A stretch of DNA of 36,030 bases from Novosphingobium sp. SCN 66-18 (GTDB lineage: Bacteria > Pseudomonadota > Alphaproteobacteria > Sphingomonadales > Sphingomonadaceae), in NCBI GenBank assembly GCA_001725355.1, contig MEGD01000032.1, forward strand, positions 1-36,030, in the 5' to 3' direction. Below the pieces are notes generated by a model. The model was not told the DNA's origin. It saw only the letters and a list, made by a program, of their open reading frames with translations, and ran no database searches. The stretch's first letter is position 1. The number at the start of each line of letters is the position of its first letter. Made by a program: the position numbers and the translations under genes. Shown in pieces: positions 29,861 to 36,030 of this stretch.

Positions 29861-31807
29861 TCATCGCGCCTGAACCGCGATCGCGCTCGCCCATCCTCCG
29901 TCGCGCGCGGCCATCACCGATCCGCGCGCACTGAGGTGGGCGTGATCGGCATACAGAATGACGCCGTCGCGATAGGATTGGCAACGCCCGCCCGGACAAA
30001 ACCAGCGATCCATGCGCACGACCCCAATATCATGTCCGCGTTCGGCGGCCTCGAGGAAATGAAGGACGGCCCGCTTTTCCGAGCGATATTCTGCTTCCGC
30101 GAAACTGCATTCCGCATTCGCGCCCAGGGTCCACCGCCCTTCTGTCCGGCGCAGCGCGCACCGGCCGTAGTCAGTGGCCGTCGAAGGAGGCGGTGCCAGG
30201 AACACCACCTTTCGCCTCATCCCCCGAATCGCCGCCACGGTCTCATCAAGCGCGTGCAGCAAGGCTTCTTCGCTGCGTGGCAAAACAACAGGCGCGCCGT
30301 TTCCGCGATCGACCAGCAGCGCGAAGCCGGGTTCGGCATCGGGCAGATACTGGCCGATGGAACTCGACAGGATCACGGTACTAAGCTCCGGATGCCGGGC
30401 CAGCATCGCCACGACGGAGCGGTTGAAACGGAGGCACGCTTTGCCCTGCCTGCGGGGATAGAGTTTCTCGTTGACAGCGGCAACGCCAACAAACGGTCCG
30501 CAGAATGTCTTGGTCGCCTGCACGATGCCTCCAGGTGTGACCGCCGCTACGCCCGGCGCAACGTGCATCCCGAACGAATCCCCCCATACCAGCGTCTCGG
30601 GGGCAGGTCCGGAACGGCAGGCGCGATCCTCCAGCGTGGAGCCATTGCCATTGCAGGCAGCGGAAAGGCCGAAATTGGGTGCACGGTCCCCCACCGCAGC
30701 GCCCGAACGCAGGGTCGCTGCATAGACCAGCCCCACGGTCACCAGCGGGATCGCGAGCAAGACCGCCAAGCTGGTCGCGCCCATCCGGAACGAACGCAGA
30801 CGCCGCTCAACCCAGCGATACTGCGCCTCGGCCCAGACAAGACAGGGAATGATCAGCAGCAGGTTCACCCACAACGGCACCGGCGCAATCATGACGTTGC
30901 CGGCAAAGGCAAACACCGGCCAGTGGACCAGATAGAGCGAATAGGAACGATCGCCCGTCGCGCAGATGGGCGCCAGCATGGCGGAAAGCCGCTTGCCCGG
31001 CTCTCCGCCCGGCACGAGCAACAGCGCGGTGGCAAGGCAGCAAACCAGGGCCGCCCAGCCGGGATGGTTCGCATCATCGGCCACCAGCGGCACGATCAGC
31101 AGTATCGCAACGGCGAGCATCCGCGCCGCCGGCCATCGCCCGGGCTTTACCCGTCCGCGCGCCAGCGCCAGTGCCAGAACGCTGCCGACACCCAGCTCCC
31201 AGGCCCGCGACGGCACCATGTAAAAGGCGGCGGATGGCGCAAACGAGCGTAGCCAGAGACATCCCGCGAAGCTCGCTACGGTCGCCATCGTCACCAGTGA
31301 CAGGCGGAAGCGCCGGGGAGCGAACGCCAGCAGCAGCGGCAGGCCGAGGTAATACTGCTCCTCCACCGCAAGCGACCACATGTGCAACAGCGGCTTCAAT
31401 TCCGCGCCGCTGCTGAAATAGTCGGCCTGCCGCCAAAGGACGACATTGACCACGAATGCAAAGGCGCCGGCCAATTGCGCGGCGAAATCCTTCAGTTCCT
31501 TGCTATCCAGCAGGAACACCGCGAAAGCGGCGGTGACGACCAGCGTGGCATATGCCGCGGGCAGCAGTCTCCGCGCGCGCCGGGCATAAAAGCCCGCGAA
31601 GGTGAAGCTGCCATTGCCCAGTCCGTCGTCGATGATCCGTGCCATCAGAAAGCCCGACACGACGAAGAAGATGTCGACGCCAAGAAAACCGCCCGGCACG
31701 AACGGGACGCGCGCGTGATGCGCCAGAACCAGCAGAATTGCCAGGCCGCGCAGGGCCTGGATGTCCAGGCGCAGCCGGCCGCCGACTGCGTGCGCCGTGG
31801 CCGTCAC
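29861..31807 (-). CDS. OafA/YrhL-type O-acyltransferase with C-terminal SGNH domain
   Basis: 648 aa, GTG start overlapping the stop of the upstream acyltransferase gene by 4 bases. Residues 1-370 are the acyltransferase-3 domain with about ten membrane helices, starting LRLDIQALRGLAILLVLAHHA, then FLGVDIFFVVSGFLM and RRARRLLPA. HMWSLAVEEQYYLGLPLLL is the typical Glu-containing motif. The C-terminal periplasmic part (about 390-648) is an SGNH domain with LVWGDSFGMH (GDS) and DHAHLSARG (Asp/His). The fused form transfers acetyl groups onto sugars in the periplasm. It is the last gene of a two-gene acyltransferase operon and points to O-acetylated EPS. Confidence 0.93.
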   Translation of the reverse strand: MTATAHAVGGRLRLDIQALRGLAILLVLAHHARVPFVPGGFLGVDIFFVVSGFLMARIIDDGLGNGSFTFAGFYARRARRLLPAAYATLVVTAAFAVFLLDSKELKDFAAQLAGAFAFVVNVVLWRQADYFSSGAELKPLLHMWSLAVEEQYYLGLPLLLAFAPRRFRLSLVTMATVASFAGCLWLRSFAPSAAFYMVPSRAWELGVGSVLALALARGRVKPGRWPAARMLAVAILLIVPLVADDANHPGWAALVCCLATALLLVPGGEPGKRLSAMLAPICATGDRSYSLYLVHWPVFAFAGNVMIAPVPLWVNLLLIIPCLVWAEAQYRWVERRLRSFRMGATSLAVLLAIPLVTVGLVYAATLRSGAAVGDRAPNFGLSAACNGNGSTLEDRACRSGPAPETLVWGDSFGMHVAPGVAAVTPGGIVQATKTFCGPFVGVAAVNEKLYPRRQGKACLRFNRSVVAMLARHPELSTVILSSSIGQYLPDAEPGFALLVDRGNGAPVVLPRSEEALLHALDETVAAIRGMRRKVVFLAPPPSTATDYGRCALRRTEGRWTLGANAECSFAEAEYRSEKRAVLHFLEAAERGHDIGVVRMDRWFCPGGRCQSYRDGVILYADHAHLSARGSVMAARDGGWASAIAVQAR

Positions 31808-32847
31808 CGAGGCAGGCTGTCCGCCGTGCGCCGCGCCATGCGGGGTTTAAGGGACATGCGCATCATCGGCTTTTCCACGAAAGAATGCACCACCACCGCC
31901 ACCACGCAGGAAAGGAAAACAGCAGGCACAAGACGGAAATCCATCGCCCAATCCCCCAGCTTGCGTAGAACGATGAACAATGCGGCGATGCAATACATAT
32001 GCACCAAGTATAGCGAGTATGAGGCATCGCCCAGCAAAAGCAACAGGTTGCTACGTGGCAGCGCGGATTCCAGCCGGATGCCCCCCATGACCAGGCAGGT
32101 TCCGGCAAGCATGAAACAGGCATCGGCCTGGTTGCTGAACAACACCTCGGGCGTCACGCGCATGCCCGCCACCAGAAACACGGCGGCAGCGAGCAGCCAG
32201 CCCAGACCGGAACCGATGGAAACCTCCGCATCTCCCCCGCGCAGGTGCCACAGGCCGATGGCCATCCCGCCAACGAACGTCAGCACCACCGGGCGGCCAT
32301 AGAATTCAAAGGCCACGCCTTGCGGCTGGAACAGCGCATTGAACAGCGTGATGCCGAGCAGGACCAGCGCCACCCCGATGAACCGCTTGGCCGCAGTCAG
32401 GTAACTGAATGCCGCGAACAGAACGTAGAAGAACATCTCGTAGTTCAACGTCCATCCCAGCTTCATCATCGGCACGATTTCGTCATTCCCGCGCCGGAAC
32501 GGGATGAACAGCACGGATTTGACAAAGCCCTCCAGCGAATAAGTCGTATTCTTGAGCAGCATCGGAAAGACGATCGCTATCAGCGCGACTACCAGTGTGA
32601 CCAGCCAATAGAGCGGCGCCACCCTCGCGATGCGCCTGAGCAGGAAATCCGGAGCTGAAAAAGCGCCGTTGCCCGTCACCGACACCATGATGAACCCGCT
32701 TATAACGAAGAACAGGATCACGGCAAAGCTGCCCAGACGGACGATCGACGGAATCTCGACAGACAGCGGATGAAGAATCGCATGTACAACGACCACCGCA
32801 AGCGCCGCAAACGCCCGAAGATACTGAATCGAGTAAAGCTTTTTCAT
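31804..32847 (-). CDS. Acyltransferase 3 family membrane protein
   Basis: 347 aa. The N-terminus reads YSIQYLRAFAALAVVVVHA, with the conserved His, then GSFAVILFFVISGFIMVSV and LLRRIARVAPLYWL, which define the family. About ten hydrophobic segments continue to the C-terminus, and no SGNH domain follows. It is coupled by a 4-base overlap to the SGNH-containing acyltransferase at 29861, so the two may work in one decoration step or use different acyl groups. No clear Shine-Dalgarno precedes the ATG. The 241-base gap to the divergent JAMM gene holds no further gene that I can support. Confidence 0.9.
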   Translation of the reverse strand: MKKLYSIQYLRAFAALAVVVVHAILHPLSVEIPSIVRLGSFAVILFFVISGFIMVSVTGNGAFSAPDFLLRRIARVAPLYWLVTLVVALIAIVFPMLLKNTTYSLEGFVKSVLFIPFRRGNDEIVPMMKLGWTLNYEMFFYVLFAAFSYLTAAKRFIGVALVLLGITLFNALFQPQGVAFEFYGRPVVLTFVGGMAIGLWHLRGGDAEVSIGSGLGWLLAAAVFLVAGMRVTPEVLFSNQADACFMLAGTCLVMGGIRLESALPRSNLLLLLGDASYSLYLVHMYCIAALFIVLRKLGDWAMDFRLVPAVFLSCVVAVVVHSFVEKPMMRMSLKPRMARRTADSLPR

Positions 32848-33088
32848 TGCGTTTTTTTACGCCCCTGCCGAACCAGCGACAACGGGGGTTGCGAAGACCC
32901 GAATCCCAAACAGGAACACTTCGGCGCCATGGAAACATGGTAAATGCACCGGAATACAGAAGCAAAACGTGGACAAGCGCCCTCGGGCACCAGCCCTTTT
33001 GCGCCAAACCGCGAAAGTGTGGTCTATGCCTTTGCGATCCGGTATCCTTTGCCTGGCGCGTACCCACCGATGATCCCGCCGGAGCGCA

Positions 33089-33484
33089 ATGTCCTTCGTT
33101 ATCCGCCAATCCGCTCTGACCACGATGCGCCAAGCCGCAGCCGGCGCGGCGCCACGGGAAGCGTGCGGCCTGCTGCTTGGGCAAGGGGCGCATGTGGAGA
33201 CTGCGATGCCCACCGCAAACGTCGCATCCGACCCGATGCGCCATTTCGAGATCGACCCGGCGGCCCTGATCGCCGCACATCGCCACGCGCGCGCGGATGG
33301 CGCAAAGGTGCTGGGATATTTTCATTCCCATCCCAACGGCCTACCCCATCCTTCCCGGACCGATCAGGCGGCAGCGGCGGGCGACAACCGGATATGGGCC
33401 ATCGTGGCGCGCGGGCGCATCACCTTGTGGAAGGATGCGCCATCCGGTTTCGAACCGCTTTCCTATGACACCGTAGAAGGTTAA
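33089..33484 (+). CDS. Stand-alone JAMM/MPN metallopeptidase (M67 family)
   Basis: 131 aa, start supported by GGAG eight bases upstream. The complete JAMM zinc motif is present: Glu24 in PREACGLLLG, then His79 and His81 in FHSHPNG, and Ser89 and Asp92 in PSRTDQ, with the exact H-x-H-x7-S-x2-D spacing. The whole protein is one MPN domain. Bacterial relatives remove cysteine from ubiquitin-like sulfur carriers (Mec+/CysO type) or process ubiquitin-like proteins; no partner carrier or E1-like gene is in the window. It marks the change from EPS genes to housekeeping genes on the right. Divergent from the acyltransferase operon. Confidence 0.92.
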   Translation: MSFVIRQSALTTMRQAAAGAAPREACGLLLGQGAHVETAMPTANVASDPMRHFEIDPAALIAAHRHARADGAKVLGYFHSHPNGLPHPSRTDQAAAAGDNRIWAIVARGRITLWKDAPSGFEPLSYDTVEG

Positions 33485-33642
33485 GGCGAAGCAACCATGC
33501 CGTACCGACACGCCGAGAGGACCGCGCACGCGCCGCTTTACGGGCCATCCCGCTCCGGGGCGGGTCATGCGCGCAGGACCGTGTCAACTTCGTCAACTTC
33601 ACCAGCCCCGAACACTCCATTCCCGAAAGCAAGCGCCGGATC

Positions 33643-34284
33643 ATGACCACCGAAGCACTCGAACTCGCCAGCCTGCTCTGCTCCCGGCTGTGCCACGACA
33701 TGCTCAGCCCGGTGGGGGCGCTCTCCAACGGGCTGGAACTGCTGGCCGATGAAAAAGACCCGGAGATGCGCAAGCGCTGCTTCGAACTGCTGGAACAGAG
33801 CGCCAAGATCTCTACCGACAAGCTGCGCTTCTTCCGGCTGGCCTTCGGCGCGGCCGGCGGCTTCGGCGATTCGGTGCCGCTTTCCGAACCCAAGGCGCTG
33901 GTCGACGCGCTGGTCGGCAACAACGGCCGCGTCACGGTGAACTGGGTGCTGGGCGGAGACACCCTGCCCAAGCCGGCGGTGAAAGTGCTCCTCAACCTCT
34001 CGCTGATTGCGCTCGATTCGCTGGTGCGCGGCGGCACGCTCGACATCGGGGCGGAGCCACGCGACGGCACGAGCGAGATCGTGGTGCGCGCTTCGGGCCA
34101 GCGCATCGCCTTCGATCCCGCCATCGGCCGCGCGCTGGACGGTAGCGCCGGGGCGGAAGAGCTTTCCAGCCGCACCGCCCCCGCCGCCATGCTGCACCAG
34201 CTTGTCGCCAGCATGGGCGGCGGCTTGCAGTATCACCTCTCCGACGACGCCCTGGTGATGGGCGCGGTGGTGCCCGCGGCATAA
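33643..34284 (+). CDS. chpT: Histidine phosphotransferase ChpT
   Basis: 213 aa, the usual length. The N-terminal helical hairpin carries the phosphorylatable His18 in SRLCHDMLSPVGALSNGLEL, the ChpT signature. The C-terminal half resembles a degenerate histidine-kinase ATPase domain without ATP-binding boxes. ChpT takes phosphate from CckA and passes it to CtrA and CpdR, controlling the alphaproteobacterial cell cycle. Its presence supports the taxonomic placement. It is followed after 13 bases by the amidase gene, and the two are likely co-transcribed. The 158 bases upstream show no other gene. Confidence 0.9.
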   Translation: MTTEALELASLLCSRLCHDMLSPVGALSNGLELLADEKDPEMRKRCFELLEQSAKISTDKLRFFRLAFGAAGGFGDSVPLSEPKALVDALVGNNGRVTVNWVLGGDTLPKPAVKVLLNLSLIALDSLVRGGTLDIGAEPRDGTSEIVVRASGQRIAFDPAIGRALDGSAGAEELSSRTAPAAMLHQLVASMGGGLQYHLSDDALVMGAVVPAA

Positions 34285-34297
34285 GGCGCCCCCGGGG

Positions 34298-35008
34298 ATG
34301 GCGATGAACCGGTGGCTGATCCATCGCGAGGTTCCCTCGCCCAACTGGAACGAGCGCAAGCTGCCGGTATCGATGGTGGTGCTCCACTACACCGGGATGC
34401 GCACCGCCGCCGAAGCGCTGGAGCGCATGTGCGATCCCGCTGCCGAGGTTTCCGCGCACTACATGATCGACGAGGACGGCACCGTCACTCTGCTGGTGCC
34501 CGAGGATAAGCGCGCTTGGCACGCCGGCCGGTCCTATTGGCGGGGAATTACCGACGTCAATTCGGCCAGCATCGGCATCGAACTGGTCAATCCGGGGCAC
34601 GAATGGGGGTACCGCCCCTTCCCCGACGCGCAGATGGAAGCGCTGATCCCGCTGCTGGCGGATATCGTGAAGCGCCATAACATTCCCCGCGCCAACGTGG
34701 TCGGCCATTCAGACATAGCCCCCGCGCGCAAGGACGATCCGGGCGAACTGTTCGACTGGCCGCTGCTGGCCCGCTACCGCCTCGCGCTGCCCATCCCCAA
34801 GCCGACCATGCGGCTGCTCTACGACAACGACGGCGCGTTCTTTCTCGCGCTCGAACGCTTCGGCTACGACATCTCCGACGGCCGCGCGGCGGTGCGCGCG
34901 TTCCAGCGGCGCTGGCGCCCGCACAAGATCACCGGCGAGATCGACGGACAAATCGGTGGCCTTCTGTTCGAGCTGCTGTTGGAACGCGACCTCGGTCATG
35001 CTAGGTGA
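34298..35008 (+). CDS. N-acetylmuramoyl-L-alanine amidase, AmiD-like, with peptidoglycan-binding domain
   Basis: 236 aa; the second ATG (34304) is an alternative. The Amidase_2 domain (about 20-155) contains VVLHYTG with His30, SAHYMIDEDG, SIGIELVNPG with Glu95, and VVGHSDIAPARKDDPG with His137 and Asp147. These match the zinc ligands and catalytic Glu of AmiD. The C-terminal part (about 175-236) is a PG_binding_1-like helical domain. The enzyme cuts the amide bond between muramic acid and the stem peptide. I see no signal peptide, so it may act on recycled muropeptides in the cytosol or leave by another path. Its stop codon overlaps the predicted rnpB promoter. Confidence 0.9.
   Translation: MAMNRWLIHREVPSPNWNERKLPVSMVVLHYTGMRTAAEALERMCDPAAEVSAHYMIDEDGTVTLLVPEDKRAWHAGRSYWRGITDVNSASIGIELVNPGHEWGYRPFPDAQMEALIPLLADIVKRHNIPRANVVGHSDIAPARKDDPGELFDWPLLARYRLALPIPKPTMRLLYDNDGAFFLALERFGYDISDGRAAVRAFQRRWRPHKITGEIDGQIGGLLFELLLERDLGHAR
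34979..35007 (+). promoter_or_regulatory. Candidate rnpB promoter inside the end of the amidase gene
   Basis: TTGGAA (34979-34984) and TAGGTG (35002-35007) are 17 bases apart, a 4/6 and weak 3/6 match. Transcription starting 7-8 bases later would begin at about 35014, exactly where the first strand of the P1 helix of RNase P RNA begins. The -10 overlaps the amidase stop codon. Confidence 0.4.
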
Positions 35009-35013
35009 TCCCT

Positions 35014-35390
35014 CGCCAGGGGGCCGGGCAGCCGCGTCATCGCAAGATGCCGAGGAAAGTCCGGGCTCCACGAAACAGGGTGGCGGGTAACGCCCGCCGG
35101 CCTTCGCGCAAGCGGGGGTCAGGGAAAGTGCCACAGAGAGCAGACCGCCTATGCGTCGCAAGGCGCAGGCAAGGGTGAAAGGGTGCGGCAAGAGCGCACC
35201 GCGCGACCGGCAACGGAAGCGGCACGGCAAACCCCACCCGGAGCAAGACCGAATAGGGACGGCGCGCCGGGCAACCGGCAGGCGTGTTTCGCGCCAAGGT
35301 CTTCGGACCTGCAATGTCCGGGTTGGTTGCTGGAGCGGCACGGCAACGTGTCGCCGGCGGGACAGAACCCGGCTTACAGGCCCCCTGGCA
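35014..35390 (+). ncRNA. rnpB: RNase P RNA, bacterial class A
   Basis: The ends pair to form P1: GCCAGGGGGCC at 35015-35025 with GGCCCCCTGGC at 35379-35389. The universally conserved core is present: GAGGAAAGTCCGGGCTCC from 35052 and ACAGAACCCGGCTTA at 35362-35376, which form the P4 pseudoknot and its surroundings. AGGGTGAAAGGGTGCGG, with the conserved GGTGAAA of the specificity domain, lies between. The length of about 377 bases is normal for alphaproteobacteria. The RNA is the catalytic part of the ribonucleoprotein that matures the 5' end of tRNAs. Several open frames cross it and are not genes. Ends are accurate to a few bases. Confidence 0.95.
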
Positions 35391-35447
35391 TATCATCGCA
35401 TCCGCAAAGCATTTTCCTGCTGGCCCGGTTCGGGCTAGGAGGCGATC

Positions 35448-36030
35448 ATGTCAGCCGGCCATCACCACCATCACGATCACCATGGGCATGACCACGGTTC
35501 AGGGCACGGGCATGGGCATCACCACGCCCCCGCCAGCTTCGGCCGCGCGTTCGCGATTGGCATCACGCTCAATCTGGGCTTCGTCGTGGTCGAGGCGGCC
35601 TATGGCATCATCGCCGGATCGATGGCGCTGGTGGCCGATGCCGGGCACAACCTTTCGGACGTGCTGGGCCTGGTGATCGCCTGGGGCGCGAGTGTGCTCA
35701 CCGCCCGGCCGCCGTCCGCCCGCTTTACCTATGGCTTCAAGTCCAGCTCGATCCTGGCCGCGCTGGCCAATGCCTCGCTGCTGCTGGTCGCGCTGGGCGC
35801 GATCGTGGTCGAAACCATCCGGCGGCTGATCGAGCCGGAACCGGTGGCCGGCGGCCCGGTGATGATCGTCGCCGCGATCGGCATCGTCATCAACGCCGCT
35901 ACCGCGCTGATGTTCATGCGCGGCAGCAAGCACGACATCAACATTCGCGGCGCCTACCTGCACATGGCCGCCGACGCCGCGGTTTCGGCGGGCGTCGTCG
36001 TGGCGGGCTTCTTCATCGCGACGACCGGCT
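35448..36030 (+). CDS. Cation diffusion facilitator transporter, C-terminus beyond the window
   Basis: 194 codons to the window edge with no stop; the ATG has a perfect AGGAGG 7 bases upstream. A histidine-rich N-terminus (HHHHHDHHGHDHG and a further HGHGHHH) probably binds or buffers metal. Membrane helices follow, with the two metal-site motifs of the CDF family: DAGHNLSD in helix 2 and HMAAD in helix 5. The sequence FTYGFKSSSILAALANA is typical of CzcD/ZitB/ZnT-type exporters of Zn2+, Co2+ or Cd2+ in the inner membrane. The remaining helix and cytosolic domain lie outside. The 57-base gap after rnpB holds only a short GCCCG/CGGGC hairpin. Metal specificity is not determined. Confidence 0.92.
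   Translation, partial: MSAGHHHHHDHHGHDHGSGHGHGHHHAPASFGRAFAIGITLNLGFVVVEAAYGIIAGSMALVADAGHNLSDVLGLVIAWGASVLTARPPSARFTYGFKSSSILAALANASLLLVALGAIVVETIRRLIEPEPVAGGPVMIVAAIGIVINAATALMFMRGSKHDINIRGAYLHMAADAAVSAGVVVAGFFIATTG

Noticed and set aside
35037-35438. Several 65- to 130-codon frames on both strands
   Set aside because: They cross the RNase P RNA, whose conserved core and closing helix explain the sequence.
1-36030. CRISPR arrays, tRNA genes, insertion sequences
   Set aside because: I saw no regularly spaced repeats, tRNA T-loop/anticodon arrangement, or transposase motifs on either strand.

Overview
The window is GC-rich DNA, most likely chromosomal, from an alphaproteobacterium, probably a sphingomonad (Novosphingobium or Sphingomonas type). 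This placement rests on a ChpT-type histidine phosphotransferase, a class A RNase P RNA and a sphingan-like exopolysaccharide (EPS) gene set that includes type I secretion genes. It is inferred from gene content, not from a search.

Layout. Bases 1-52 hold the first 17 codons of gmd (GDP-mannose 4,6-dehydratase, minus strand). Next come a phage-flavoured minus-strand group (SGNH hydrolase, a small virion-like protein, a possible 38-aa ORF) and a SleB-type cell wall hydrolase. A methyltransferase and a type I secretion ABC transporter/HlyD pair (4653-7720) follow on the plus strand. Then come ugd (UDP-glucose dehydrogenase) and the EPS-initiating phosphoglycosyl transferase, which ends at a clear terminator. 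Bases 11487-15208 carry a 47-aa membrane mini-protein, two PPP-family phosphatases, a zinc-ribbon methyltransferase and a Rap1a-like secreted protein.

Bases 15393-32847 are the core EPS block. It contains a large RTX protein with an embedded GH12-type glucanase domain, an acyltransferase, then on the plus strand a short OPX export lipoprotein, a small secreted protein, an outer-membrane beta-barrel, a Wzc-type tyrosine autokinase/co-polymerase and an unknown membrane-anchored protein. On the minus strand are WecG/TagA glycosyltransferase, a membrane-anchored GH74-like beta-propeller, a Wzy/O-antigen-ligase-type polymerase, and two acyltransferases, one with an SGNH domain. The right end is housekeeping: a JAMM/M67 peptidase, chpT, an AmiD-like amidase, rnpB (not protein coding) and the start of a CDF cation transporter.

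How it fits together (inference). Ugd and Gmd supply sugar nucleotides. The phosphoglycosyl transferase starts the lipid-linked repeat unit and WecG adds a sugar. Wzy polymerises under Wzc control, and the short OPX plus separate beta-barrel form the exit. Acyltransferases decorate the chain. The GH12 protein, probably exported by the type I system, and the GH74-like enzyme may trim or release it. Both hydrolase families normally act on beta-1,4-glucan backbones, which suggests a cellulose-like stretch in the polymer. Wzx flippase, most glycosyltransferases and a TolC-like channel are not in the window.
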